NCBI RefSeq assembly: GCF_001940785.1
Contig: NZ_MSLS01000003.1
Coordinates: 90,647 to 154,646, forward strand
Origin: Bacillus sp. MRMR6
GTDB lineage: Bacteria; Bacillota; Bacilli; Bacillales; Cytobacillaceae
Direction of reading: 5' to 3'
Length of the DNA: 64,000 bases
In this document: positions 26,174 through 39,159 of the stretch, in pieces
Position numbering within the stretch: the stretch's first letter is position 1
Layout: the number at the start of each line of letters is the position of its first letter
Translations under genes and position numbers: made by a program
Notes under the pieces: generated by a model
Databases searched by the model: none
Seen by the model: only the letters and a program-made list of their open reading frames with translations
Told to the model about the DNA's origin: nothing

Positions 26174-27271
26174 CTATAGATGACCCAATTTTTTACGAAT
26201 AAAAGCAATACAAAGAAACAAGATTGGCATGATAATTTGTAAAACGGTATGAATATATGGAACATAATATTTAAAGCCAATTTCTATATGTTCCACAAAA
26301 CTAGATGCGCTTAAAAGTGATAATGGAGTAATAATCGTCCCTAATGCAATTAGCACCGATCGAGTCTGCCTAAGCTTCAGCAATTGCGATATTCCCACTG
26401 CAGCTCCAAAAAAAAATGCACCTAACTTAAAAAAAACACCTGCGACCATCATTAATATAATAAGTGCATCAAACCGTTCTAGAAAATCAGCTACAGAAAC
26501 CATTTGAGTGGCTGCAAGAAGTGAAAAAATATCCCTACTGTATATTTCTGGTCCTAATACAGAAATCATCATAATGGAGTTGACGGTTAAGAGAATACCA
26601 CCTATGAGAATGATCGATATTCCTACCTTTCTGACATATTTCTTATCATTTAGATATGGAAAGAACATCATGATCACGATGGTTTCTCCAAATGGGAAAT
26701 TAATTGCACTAGGAATGGCTTCCTTCAAAACTGGCTTTAACCCATTTCCTAAAATAGGTGTAAGGTTATCCACATTAAATTGATCAACACTAAATAGAAG
26801 AATCCAAATGAGAATAAGCGATAAAATATAGATGGGAAAGACGATTTCCGCCATTCGGCCAAACGTTTCGACACCGCCTATCAAACAATAAATCATCAGT
26901 ACCATAAAGCTTGCGATTACCACAAAGATTGGCGTTTCAAACAATATCGTCGTGACAATAAGGTGGCCTAATTCCCTAACCGCTCTAGCAGCAGAATAGG
27001 TAAAATGTAAAATATACAGCAATATGACAGGATAGGAAAGAAACTTCCCAATAATCTTAGGAAGCATCTGAACAAGTGAATCACCTGGTAAGTAGCCAGA
27101 TAATTGGGTATAGACAACCATTAATATCAAACTAGATAACATACCGATTAAGATAAAGATCCATGCATCCTGCTTCGAATCTAAGCCTAGTCCTAAAATA
27201 ATGGCAGTCCCTAATACATATCCAGCCATTAAGTAAAAAAGTTGGAGTGCACTTATCTTTTCCGTATTCAT
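26174..27271 (-). CDS. gerB: Germinant receptor B subunit, GerAB-type permease
   Basis: The B subunit of the receptor, 365 residues, belonging to the amino acid-polyamine-organocation-like spore permease family, with about ten helices. It is the subunit thought to bind the germinant. The gene order B-A-C, rather than the commoner A-B-C, is notable. GAGGGTGAATTAAGG precedes the ATG. As a spore gene it should be read in the forespore by sigma-G, but I did not find a convincing sigma-G promoter. Confidence 0.93.
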   Translation of the reverse strand: MNTEKISALQLFYLMAGYVLGTAIILGLGLDSKQDAWIFILIGMLSSLILMVVYTQLSGYLPGDSLVQMLPKIIGKFLSYPVILLYILHFTYSAARAVRELGHLIVTTILFETPIFVVIASFMVLMIYCLIGGVETFGRMAEIVFPIYILSLILIWILLFSVDQFNVDNLTPILGNGLKPVLKEAIPSAINFPFGETIVIMMFFPYLNDKKYVRKVGISIILIGGILLTVNSIMMISVLGPEIYSRDIFSLLAATQMVSVADFLERFDALIILMMVAGVFFKLGAFFFGAAVGISQLLKLRQTRSVLIALGTIITPLSLLSASSFVEHIEIGFKYYVPYIHTVLQIIMPILFLCIAFIRKKLGHL

Positions 27272-27439
27272 CCTTAATTCACCCTCAATTTAGCAAACAT
27301 CTACCTCCGTTTACTATTTTCCAATAAGTAACAGACTATACACATTGAGGGAATCTAGTGAAAATAAATGGTCTCAACTGCCTCCTAACTCGTTTTATCA
27401 GTCAACCCTGTACACAAATACAATCATCCGAACAACAAC

Positions 27440-27463
27440 AAAAAACCCTTGCGACGCGAGGGT
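27440..27463 (-). terminator. Terminator after frlR
   Basis: ACCCTCGC-GTC-GCAAGGGT on the minus strand, one wobble, followed by TTTTTG. It ends the frl operon and separates it from gerB. Confidence 0.8.
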
Positions 27464-27483
27464 CTTCATATTGTTGAAGGAAA

Positions 27484-28239
27484 TTATTCAGAGTCGCTGC
27501 TCATATCGATATCAATGAAAAAGTTTACTTTATTTGCAAGGAGATAGTACAAAGAATAATGTACTGCTCTACCATGATCATCCATGATTGTCTTTTTGAT
27601 TTGAATGACAGGTTCCATTCTGGATACTTCAAGGAGCTTACTAATATCCTGAGGAGGGAGAATAATCTCCATTTCCTTTCGCGCCTTGCCGAACTTGATT
27701 CCATAATCGTTATTGATCACTTTAAAGGTGGAAACATTATCTTTTATTTTCTCAGATATGTCTGGATAAATATCGCAAGGCAAATAGGCATAGTCAACAC
27801 TAAATACATTGTTTCTGTCCCTAATTAATCGAACAAGCTTTACCACTTCAAATGGCTCATCACGGTTAAAGTGCTGCATCAGTTCACTGTCAGCGGTTTC
27901 AATTTGATTCACTAACACTTCCTTCGAGAAGTTGCCTTCTCCAGCTGATAACCCTTCGGAATAGCCTAACAAATTGAGAATATGAATCTTTTGTTTCGTG
28001 CTTTTGACAAAGGTGCCCTTGCCATGGATAATTTCAATAATCCCTTCACTAGCCAGTTCCTTTAATGCCCGTCTGATTGTGATTCGACTCGTGTTGAACG
28101 TTTCACATAATTCCTTCTCATTCGGAAGCTTCTGACCCGCAACGATTTTTCCACTTGTAATCATTTCCATAATACCGTGCTTTACCTGATCGTATAAAAA
28201 TACTGGACTCTCTGTTTCAACGGATTTTTCCTTATTCAT
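27484..28239 (-). CDS. frlR: GntR/HutC-family regulator, FrlR-like
   Basis: A 251-residue regulator with an N-terminal winged helix (about 12-78, containing NTSRITIRRALKELASEGI) and a C-terminal UTRA ligand-binding domain. Its place directly after the fructosamine genes identifies it as FrlR, the repressor of the frl operon in B. subtilis, where it is encoded next to that operon; a phosphorylated fructosamine or sugar phosphate is the likely ligand (inference). AGAGGT precedes the ATG. A palindrome downstream of the frlB promoter is its probable operator. Confidence 0.88.
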   Translation of the reverse strand: MNKEKSVETESPVFLYDQVKHGIMEMITSGKIVAGQKLPNEKELCETFNTSRITIRRALKELASEGIIEIIHGKGTFVKSTKQKIHILNLLGYSEGLSAGEGNFSKEVLVNQIETADSELMQHFNRDEPFEVVKLVRLIRDRNNVFSVDYAYLPCDIYPDISEKIKDNVSTFKVINNDYGIKFGKARKEMEIILPPQDISKLLEVSRMEPVIQIKKTIMDDHGRAVHYSLYYLLANKVNFFIDIDMSSDSE

Positions 28240-28335
28240 AATTTACCTCTTCTAAAATTATTCTGTTATAAGTAATTATAATAAGAAAACAATTCTAAAA
28301 CTAGTTCTCTAAGAAAAATAACAGCCTAAAGGCTA

Positions 28336-29154
28336 TTATTCCAACTCCTTCGGATAACCGAATCCGCCATAAAACCCGCAAGTAATACTTGCTTGTTTCG
28401 CTGCAAAATCTAATGCCTCCGTCATGGCTTTTCCATCATAGAAAGCTGTCAAAAATCCAGCAATAAAACTGTCTCCCGCTCCCATTGTATCAACGATTTC
28501 AGTTTCATACACTTCTTGATAAAACCTTTCACCTTGATGGATAAAAAGGGCAGGCTTTGATCCTCTTGTAATCCCGATGGTTTCCAGATTATATTTTTCT
28601 AATTCCGCTACTAAATTCTCCAGCTCCTCATCACTTAAATGAGCCCCCGAGAAAAATCCGTTCGTGATATACGGGCAAACTTTACTGAGATAGGCGGCAT
28701 TGTATTTATCCGAAAAATCAAAGGATACCTTACTATACTGCCCCAAACCTGGAAGTTCTTCCTCCATTGATGAATAACAGCTAGAATGGCAGACATCAAA
28801 CCCTTTAATAAATTCATAGTCCTCAGGAGTTAGTTTTAATTTTAAGATATGCTGAACTGTATTCTTGGGGCCGCCTACAAATACACGATCCCCAGCAGCC
28901 GTCAGATTCACACGCGGCTGGCCGCTAATTCCTTCCGCCACCCGTGACCGGTTGTAAGGAATGCCTTCCAGCTCAAGGACGCTTTTTAAATGGGCGGCTT
29001 TTTCGTCAGTGGCAAAAATCCCAATATAACTGACATCCTCCGCCCCTGAACGCTTACAATTTACAGCCACATTGACACAGTTGCCTCCAGGGTAATATTT
29101 CCCCTGATCCAAATAACAATCTACCACATTATCTCCTATTGCAATAATTTTCAA
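28336..29154 (-). CDS. frlD: Fructosamine 6-kinase FrlD (PfkB family)
   Basis: FrlD phosphorylates imported fructosamines (fructose-amino acids) at O6. The 272-residue product is a short PfkB/ribokinase-family sugar kinase with GDNVVD and YPGGNCVNVA near the N-terminus and the catalytic signature DTMGAGDSFIAGF, with the base aspartate in GAGD. The ATG at 29163 touches the AAAGG site, so the TTG at 29154, seven bases later, is the better start and gives the MKIIAIGDN end typical of FrlD. Confidence 0.92.
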   Translation of the reverse strand: MKIIAIGDNVVDCYLDQGKYYPGGNCVNVAVNCKRSGAEDVSYIGIFATDEKAAHLKSVLELEGIPYNRSRVAEGISGQPRVNLTAAGDRVFVGGPKNTVQHILKLKLTPEDYEFIKGFDVCHSSCYSSMEEELPGLGQYSKVSFDFSDKYNAAYLSKVCPYITNGFFSGAHLSDEELENLVAELEKYNLETIGITRGSKPALFIHQGERFYQEVYETEIVDTMGAGDSFIAGFLTAFYDGKAMTEALDFAAKQASITCGFYGGFGYPKELE

Positions 29155-29170
29155 TATGCTCATCCTTTCT

Positions 29171-30025
29171 TTACCCTTTTACAGAACCTTCAGATAGTCC
29201 TTGAACTAAATACTTTTGCAAGAAAATGAGCAGCGCGATCATTGGAAGCGACGCTAGAACCATCCCCGCAAGCAATACGCCCCAGTCTGTCCGTAAGGCA
29301 TCTCTAAAGTTCATTAATCCTGATGGAATTGTTTTCAATGACTCTGAATCAATAAAGATTGTTGCAAATAAGAACTCATTCCAAGCAAAGAAAGCAGTTA
29401 ATACCACAGTTGTCAGTAAAATAGGCATGGACATTGGCAAATAGATTCTTCGATAAATACCGAACTCTGTACATCCATCAATAATCGCCGACTCTTCCAG
29501 TTCTTTTGGAATACTTAAAAAATATCCTCTTAAAAGCAGAATCGTCAACGGCAGTCTATACGCGATATACGTCAGGATTAACGCCCAATGAGTATTGATT
29601 AAATCCAATGAAGTAAGGATATTAAACAATGGAATTAAGGCAACCTGGGGATTCATCATCATCCCGCCAATGGTAAAAATTAGTGCAATGTCAATCCATC
29701 TTGTTCGATATCTAGCCAATACAAATGCCGCCATTGAACCAATAATTAGGACCGCAATAATCGTTATTCCAGTAACAAACGTGCTATTCACAAAATAACC
29801 GGAAATCCCTTTTGACCAGGCCAATGCGTAGTTTTCAACAATCCAAGTGCTTGGTAAGCCCCACACATCATTAAAGATTTCCTTATAGCTTTTCATAGAA
29901 GAGATAACCATCCAAAAAAGCGGGTAAAGGATGACCATGGCAAAAGCAGCTAACATTAACATGATTAAATATTGGCTGAACCCAATTTTCCGAAGTTTCC
30001 GAGAGGTTTTTATGATCTGCTCCAT
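29171..30025 (-). CDS. frlM: ABC transporter permease FrlM
   Basis: A 284-residue inner-membrane permease of the MalG type with about six helices and the EAA motif, here ELEESAIIDGCTEFGIYRRI, which contacts the ATPase. It pairs with FrlN and FrlO to import fructosamines. Its ATG at 30025 overlaps the frlN stop region. No ATPase gene is present in the locus; in B. subtilis the shared MsmX ATPase serves frl, and the same is inferred here. Confidence 0.93.
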   Translation of the reverse strand: MEQIIKTSRKLRKIGFSQYLIMLMLAAFAMVILYPLFWMVISSMKSYKEIFNDVWGLPSTWIVENYALAWSKGISGYFVNSTFVTGITIIAVLIIGSMAAFVLARYRTRWIDIALIFTIGGMMMNPQVALIPLFNILTSLDLINTHWALILTYIAYRLPLTILLLRGYFLSIPKELEESAIIDGCTEFGIYRRIYLPMSMPILLTTVVLTAFFAWNEFLFATIFIDSESLKTIPSGLMNFRDALRTDWGVLLAGMVLASLPMIALLIFLQKYLVQGLSEGSVKG

Positions 30026-30026
30026 G

Positions 30027-30911
30027 TTATTCATCCTTTCCCGTGCGAGACAGTTTAATTTGAATAAGTGCTAGAATCGCTGTCAGAAGAAAGATAATAA
30101 TCGCGAGGGTGGACGCATAGCCCATGTTATCTTTCACAAAACCAGTCTGATACATATGTACAGACAAAACGGTTGAACTGAAGCCCGGTCCGCCATTCGT
30201 CAGAATATACGGTTCATTAAAAACGAGCATCGACCCGGTGACCGTAATTAAGGTGTTAACAAAAATAGCTTCTCTTACTTGTGGGACGGTAATGCTAAAA
30301 AACTTTCTAACCCTTCCAGCCCCATCTATATCAGCAGCTTCGTAAAGCTCTTTCGGAATTTTCTGAATCGCAACGATAAATAAAAGCATAACAAACCCGA
30401 TACTATGCCATTGTGACATCGCAATGACCGCATAAATGGCTGTCTTTGAATTGCCTAGCCAAACCTCTTTCAGGTTTTCTAGTCCAACTAGTTCTAGGAA
30501 ACTATTTAATAGTCCCATTTGCGGGTTATATACAAACCCAAAAAGCAATGCAACAACAGAAATAGAAATCATAACTGGCATAAAGTAAACGACCCTAAGG
30601 AAAGGGGCTACTCTTCTAAGTAATTTATCTTCTAATATATAAGCTAACACCAGTGCAAATCCCACCTGTAGTACAACAGATACGATCGCGTACTTAACAT
30701 TATTGAACAGTGCAACAGTTACTACTTTATCGGTTAATAAGATTTTAAAGTTGTCCAAACCAACAAACGTCTTTGTTTGAGAGAAAACAGAGAAATCGAA
30801 GAAGCTATTGTAAAAATTTTGTATAAGCGGAATATAGACAAATACGAGCAGCAAGGCGATGCTCGGCAATAAGAACAGTACAGGGATAATATTAAACTTC
30901 CTTCTATACAT
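30027..30911 (-). CDS. frlN: ABC transporter permease FrlN
   Basis: A 294-residue MalF-type permease with six helices and an EAA motif (PKELYEAADIDGAGRVRKFF). Partner of FrlM in the fructosamine importer. The ATG at 30911 follows AGGGGGTGGGGTC; an upstream GTG lies inside that site. Confidence 0.93.
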   Translation of the reverse strand: MYRRKFNIIPVLFLLPSIALLLVFVYIPLIQNFYNSFFDFSVFSQTKTFVGLDNFKILLTDKVVTVALFNNVKYAIVSVVLQVGFALVLAYILEDKLLRRVAPFLRVVYFMPVMISISVVALLFGFVYNPQMGLLNSFLELVGLENLKEVWLGNSKTAIYAVIAMSQWHSIGFVMLLFIVAIQKIPKELYEAADIDGAGRVRKFFSITVPQVREAIFVNTLITVTGSMLVFNEPYILTNGGPGFSSTVLSVHMYQTGFVKDNMGYASTLAIIIFLLTAILALIQIKLSRTGKDE

Positions 30912-30953
30912 TGACCCCACCCCCTAATATTTTTCACTTGTTTGGTAGTTTTC

Positions 30954-30987
30954 CCAAGACTCGGGGAACAAAGTCCTCGAATCTTGG
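30954..30987 (-). promoter_or_regulatory. Intercistronic stem-loop between frlO and frlN
   Basis: CCAAGATTCGAGGA pairs with TCCCCGAGTCTTGG (one wobble, one mismatch) and has no T run. A hairpin here would protect or attenuate the frlO message, giving more binding protein than permease, a known arrangement in ABC operons. Confidence 0.55.
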
Positions 30988-31004
30988 AAAGGGGAATTCA
31001 TATT

Positions 31005-32288
31005 CTATTTTTTCAAACGTTTCGCTTCAGCTTGAACTTCCTTCATGATTTCTTCAGGAGTTGTTTGTTCATTTGCTAATGTCTGTCCGCCTCTCATGAA
31101 TATATCGGCAATATTGATATTAACAGCATTATCAAACCATGGTGTCGTCGCAGAAGCATTTGTTACGATTTCGTAGGCTTCTAATCTAGCAGGAGAAGTA
31201 TTGCCCTCATCTACAGCACCCTGGACTGCATTCAATTGTCCGTCTGTTTTTGTAAAGTCGTACGCAGTTTCTTCTGATGCTAAGAACTTCAAGAAATCGA
31301 TTGCTTCTTTTGGAGCATTTTTGCTTAACATCCATCCTTCAGGTGCCCCAGTAAGTGCTCCAGAATCACCTTTTCCTCCTTCAATTTCAGGGAAGTTAAA
31401 GAATCCGAAATTTTCCATCCCTTGATCTTCTACCATTTTGACTTCAGCAAATTGCATGTAAACAATTGGAGCGTCACCACTAGCAAACATATTTCTTGCT
31501 GCCTCATGGTCAATGGCCGTTGAGAGATCTCCCATGTAATCGGTAAGCTCTTGGAAGATTTCTAATCCTTTAATATAGCCTGGATCGGTAAACTCACCAG
31601 TCGCCACACTATAATCTTTTTCTAATACAGCAGGATCGACAACCCTTTGGAAGATCGTTCCCATATAGTGAGAAATGGCCCAAGCATTTGTTAAACCCTC
31701 TACTAATGGAGTTTCGTAACCAGCATCCTGCAGCTTATCTAATACTGAGATAAATTCCTTATAGGTTTTAGGCGCTTCAAGATTATTTTTCTTGAAAATT
31801 TCCTTATTATAGAAGAATGCTTTTCCGTCAACCGTAAATGGTACACCATACGTTTTTTCATCAAATGTAAACCCGGCAAACTGAGACTGAATGAATTTTC
31901 CTGACCATTCTGTATCCTCAGCTAAAATATCATTTAACTCCATAATACGACCAGATGATACAAGATTTTCAGCGAATGAGTTAGACCAAGATGAGAAAAT
32001 ATGAGGAAGATCATCGTTTGAAACGAGTACCCTAATTTTCTCTTTGTAAGAATCGTTCAGAACAGAGTCAACGTTAATTTTTACATTTGGATTAGCTTCC
32101 ATGTACTCTTTGATTTTCTCGTTATAGAAAGATTTTCGCGGTTCATTCGGCCATCTATGGAAGAAATTAATTTCTACTACATCTTTATCTTTATCGGATG
32201 GTTTTTTTTCCTCGTTGCCCGCAGAAGATGAACATGCTGTTAACGCCAATAAAAGAACTGTCATGAAAATTGCTAGTAATTTTTTCAT
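31005..32288 (-). CDS. frlO: Fructosamine-binding lipoprotein FrlO
   Basis: The extracellular solute-binding protein of the frl importer, 427 residues, family 1 (MalE-like). It has a lipoprotein signal peptide with lipobox LTAC (cysteine about residue 19) followed by a Ser/Lys-rich linker, then the binding fold with the GVPFTVDGKAFFYNKEIFKK hinge region. The ATG follows AAAAGGGAGTGAAAAG. Assignment to fructosamines comes from the flanking frlB and frlD. Confidence 0.92.
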   Translation of the reverse strand: MKKLLAIFMTVLLLALTACSSSAGNEEKKPSDKDKDVVEINFFHRWPNEPRKSFYNEKIKEYMEANPNVKINVDSVLNDSYKEKIRVLVSNDDLPHIFSSWSNSFAENLVSSGRIMELNDILAEDTEWSGKFIQSQFAGFTFDEKTYGVPFTVDGKAFFYNKEIFKKNNLEAPKTYKEFISVLDKLQDAGYETPLVEGLTNAWAISHYMGTIFQRVVDPAVLEKDYSVATGEFTDPGYIKGLEIFQELTDYMGDLSTAIDHEAARNMFASGDAPIVYMQFAEVKMVEDQGMENFGFFNFPEIEGGKGDSGALTGAPEGWMLSKNAPKEAIDFLKFLASEETAYDFTKTDGQLNAVQGAVDEGNTSPARLEAYEIVTNASATTPWFDNAVNINIADIFMRGGQTLANEQTTPEEIMKEVQAEAKRLKK

Positions 32289-32318
32289 CTTTTCACTCCC
32301 TTTTCAACATTCTGAATA

Positions 32319-32336
32319 TTATTATTATAATAATAA
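32319..32336. promoter_or_regulatory. 18-bp AT palindrome upstream of frlO
   Basis: TTATTATTATAATAATAA is a perfect palindrome just before the frlO ribosome site in the 197-bp frlB-frlO gap. It may be an operator, but an AT-only palindrome can also arise by chance. Confidence 0.35.
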
Positions 32337-32485
32337 AATGGGGTGCGTTCAATTAGGTGTTTTTGTCAAAAGTGTGGAGTAGATAAACCTTCAACTGAAC
32401 TATGTCCACTTGTCAATCGTATTCTCTAAGTATACTAGAAAACCTTTCTTAAAATCTAGCCTTATTGAGTGAATAATCTGGCAAA

Positions 32486-33460
32486 TTAATATTCCATTTT
32501 CCACATATAACGTCTTACGGATAGCGGGTGACCTGTGTGCTCAGCTAATCCGTCAGCATATTGACGTAATACTACACCGGCAAGCGCTGGACCAAAGTAT
32601 TCTTTAAGGTCTTCGTCAATTCCTGTGTAATCCAATTCTGCGATATCCACAACTTCGACTTTTTTGCTGTATTTTTGTGCAAAATTAATCGCTCTTTCAT
32701 CTAACGGGCGAGTCGCTCCTTCTCCTTTAATAATGAGGAATGGAACATCAAAGTCCGTTGCTTCAAATGGCCCGTGGAAGTACTCACCAGTATGAATCGC
32801 ATTAGAGTGGATCCATAACATTTCCATTAACAAACAGCTTGTGAACGAATATGCCTGGTGGTAGTAAGCACCGCTACCCATTGTATAGATCAATTTATCG
32901 CGCTTATACTCACTGCCAAATTGGAATGCACGGTCATAAGTCAATTTTCTGTTTGATTCAAAAAGAGTTTCTAAATTATTTAATTGAGTTAATACTCTTT
33001 CGTATTTTTCATTAGGTGAAACCGCATTCAATAGATTAAAAATTAAGCTGTAATAAATACCAGTTTCTCCGTCAATCGCATCTGAGCCATCCTTATAGTT
33101 ATAATGAACTGTATACTCAGCTTCCTGACAAAGTGGAGATTCAACTTCCATAGAGATCGCAATCGTAACTGCACCCTTTTCTCGGGCAAATTTAGCTGCT
33201 TCAACCGTTTCTGGAGTAGTTCCTGAATGTGAACGAAGAATCACAACACTCCCTTCACCTAGTCCCGGTGGGTTCACATGAATAAATTCATTTGAAGTGT
33301 AAACTCTGCTTGGAATCTCAATTTCTCTGTTTAAGAAATAATCGCCAGTACCAAGAGATGCCATTGAACCTCCACATGCTACAAAATAAACATTCTTCAC
33401 TTCTGTTGCTTTAACTGCATTAATAACAGCTGCTATTTGGTTAACGTGTTCAGTTTTCAT
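32486..33460 (-). CDS. frlB: Fructosamine deglycase FrlB
   Basis: FrlB splits fructosamine 6-phosphate into glucose 6-phosphate and the free amino acid. The 324-residue protein has two SIS (sugar isomerase) domains; the phosphosugar-binding serine/threonine loop is visible as HSGTTPETVEAA (about 75-86), with CGGSMASLG at the first strand. The ATG at 33460 follows GGGGGTAAAGTAT; an upstream start at 33502 would overlap regulatory sequence. First gene of the main operon, with a consensus promoter and a palindromic operator. Confidence 0.93.
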   Translation of the reverse strand: MKTEHVNQIAAVINAVKATEVKNVYFVACGGSMASLGTGDYFLNREIEIPSRVYTSNEFIHVNPPGLGEGSVVILRSHSGTTPETVEAAKFAREKGAVTIAISMEVESPLCQEAEYTVHYNYKDGSDAIDGETGIYYSLIFNLLNAVSPNEKYERVLTQLNNLETLFESNRKLTYDRAFQFGSEYKRDKLIYTMGSGAYYHQAYSFTSCLLMEMLWIHSNAIHTGEYFHGPFEATDFDVPFLIIKGEGATRPLDERAINFAQKYSKKVEVVDIAELDYTGIDEDLKEYFGPALAGVVLRQYADGLAEHTGHPLSVRRYMWKMEY

Positions 33461-33495
33461 ATACTTTACCCCCAAATGTAATATGACCTCATATA

Positions 33496-33509
33496 ACATC
33501 ATATGATGT
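33496..33509. promoter_or_regulatory. Palindromic operator at the frlB promoter
   Basis: ACATCATATGATGT, a perfect 14-bp palindrome centred at about +11 from the predicted start, so bound protein would block initiation or elongation. The 13-mer ATATAACATCATA (33491-33503) recurs at 34326-34338 ahead of the HAD gene. FrlR is the likely binder. Confidence 0.6.
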
Positions 33510-33519
33510 CTTACTGAGA

Positions 33520-33548
33520 ATTATATAACCTTGTATGATATATGTCAA
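33520..33548 (-). promoter_or_regulatory. Consensus sigma-A promoter of frlB
   Basis: TTGACA (33543-33548), 17 bp, TATAAT (33520-33525) on the minus strand: both boxes and the spacing are perfect, which implies a strong promoter that needs repression. Confidence 0.85.
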
Positions 33549-33607
33549 ACACTTTTAAAAATTCTGTTAATTATTTTTTCGACAAAGAACTCCCCTGCCG
33601 CTCCTAA

Positions 33608-33639
33608 TAAAAAAAAACCCTTATTTCATATAAGGGTTT
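33608..33639 (-). terminator. Terminator of the HAD phosphatase gene
   Basis: AAACCCTTAT pairs with ATAAGGGTTT around a 5-nt loop, followed by a long T run on the minus strand; the stem overlaps the stop codon. It separates this gene from frlB. Confidence 0.85.
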
Positions 33640-34279
33640 ACTCCAATAACGCAATTACTTTTTCTAAATCGTCACAAATCCTAAAAGCCATTTCTTCTAT
33701 TTCGATCGTCGGCTCAATCAAATCCGGAACCAACACACAACGTATACCAGCGGCACTTGCTGCCTTCAGCCCATTTAATGAGTCTTCCAAGACTAAGGCA
33801 GACTCTACCGGCTCTCCGGCAATCTTACATGCTTCTAAAAAAATGTCCGGATATGGCTTTCCATTCTTCACTTCATTTCCACTAATATAAAAATCAAATC
33901 GGTCCTCAAGTCCCGTCTGCTTCAAATATGCCGCTATCGTCTCCCGTGAACTTGAGGAAGCAATGCATTTCTTCATACGCCGCCCATCAATTGCATCTAG
34001 CAATTGTTTTACCCCTGGCTTAATACCAATACCCTCATCCGTTAAAATCCGCCTAAACCCTTCGCGATACTCTTCAATGACTTCTTCGTAAGGAAACTTT
34101 CCTTCATACATCTTTTCCAAAGCATCACGTGACTTCCCGTGCGGCAGCCCAATTAATTGTTTATAGTTCTCTATCGTAAAGGTAAAGTGTCTCCTTTCAC
34201 TCGCTTCCTTCAAGGCACGAAACGAGGGCCTTTCCGTATCAAACAACAGGCCGTCCATATCAAAGATTACTAACTTCAT
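33638..34279 (-). CDS. HAD-IA hydrolase (phosphosugar phosphatase or mutase-like)
   Basis: A 213-residue member of the beta-phosphoglucomutase-like HAD group. Motif I is FDMDGLLFDTE with nucleophile D8 and acid/base D10, motif II is in IASSSSRE, motif III K in NGKPYPDIF and motif IV in LEDSLNG, so all catalytic positions are present. The substrate is unknown. It lies upstream of frlB, has its own promoter and terminator, and shares a 13-base motif with the frlB operator, so joint control with fructosamine use is likely. A role in handling sugar phosphates from FrlB is possible but not shown. Confidence 0.85.
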   Translation of the reverse strand: MKLVIFDMDGLLFDTERPSFRALKEASERRHFTFTIENYKQLIGLPHGKSRDALEKMYEGKFPYEEVIEEYREGFRRILTDEGIGIKPGVKQLLDAIDGRRMKKCIASSSSRETIAAYLKQTGLEDRFDFYISGNEVKNGKPYPDIFLEACKIAGEPVESALVLEDSLNGLKAASAAGIRCVLVPDLIEPTIEIEEMAFRICDDLEKVIALLE

Positions 34280-34325
34280 TTCATTTCACCTCAACGATTT
34301 TAATCTCACATATATCTTTTTAAAT

Positions 34326-34354
34326 ATATAACATCATAATACGTTATGTGTCAA
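34326..34354 (-). promoter_or_regulatory. Promoter and operator-like site of the HAD gene
   Basis: TTGACA (34349-34354), 17 bp, TTATAT (34326-34331). The -10 and part of the spacer are covered by ATATAACATCATA (34326-34338), identical to the sequence at the frlB operator. Confidence 0.55.
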
Positions 34355-34408
34355 TTCAAGAGTTTTTATTATTCTTACAAGAGAAGAAGATTTATGTATC
34401 CAAAAAAC

Positions 34409-34434
34409 ACAAAAACCCCCGCAAAGCGGGGGTT
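34409..34434 (-). terminator. Terminator of the atp operon
   Basis: AACCCCCGC-TTT-GCGGGGGTT followed by TTTTG on the minus strand, 12 bases beyond the atpC stop: a strong GC-rich Rho-independent terminator. Confidence 0.92.
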
Positions 34435-34445
34435 GAGTCATATAA

Positions 34446-34856
<411 letters not shown>

Positions 34857-34873
34857 TTACCCTCCTGACAGGC

Positions 34874-36379
<1,506 letters not shown>

Positions 36380-36489
36380 CTATTTTCTTACGCTTCAAAA
36401 CGGAGTCGGGACACCCGAAATGGTTCCCTCGTCCACACTCTATCAAGGTCCCTGAAACAGGGTACATTTTTTTAAAAAAAGTTTGCCGC

Positions 36490-36648
36490 CGTGAGGTCGC
36501 GCCTAGGCAAGGGGCTTCCGCTTTTCTTTGTCCAGCTGCAGCGCCTAGGGGCTCGGGTCATAAGCCATTCCGTCACGGAGGTTAAAGAACAACCTCCTTG
36601 ACGGCTCGTCTTATGCCGGTCGCCCCTGGACAAGGCGCTTCCGCTTTT

Positions 36649-36650
<2 letters not shown>
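36490..36650. repeat. Dispersed repeat between atpG and atpD (full copy plus truncated end)
   Basis: A full copy (36527-36650) begins at the atpG stop codon; its centre forms CCGTCACGGAGGTT...AACCTCCTTGACGG, with further outer pairing, so the RNA would be one long hairpin. A truncated end copy (about 36490-36526) abuts it. The remainder of the gap, 36300-36489, contains a smaller GGTCCCTGAAACAGGG hairpin (about 36450) and no gene. Confidence 0.8.
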
Positions 36651-37512
<862 letters not shown>

Positions 37513-37591
37513 TCACCACCCTCATTCAAAGAATGTCAGGTTTGGGGTGTGTTAGCACCCCTCGCCGTCATTTTCAATTGTCAGACCCTAC

Positions 37592-39115
<1,524 letters not shown>

Positions 39116-39159
39116 CTACAATACTTAACATTCTTTTTCGCTACATGCGACTTTGAGAA

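Noticed and set aside
27272-27440. A sigma-G promoter ahead of gerB
   Set aside because: Sigma-G control is expected, but no sequence with acceptable -35, spacing and -10 was found.
32319-32336. The AT-only palindrome as a confirmed FrlR operator
   Set aside because: It does not share the ATATAACATCATA motif found at the other two sites, so it is kept only as a weak regulatory candidate.
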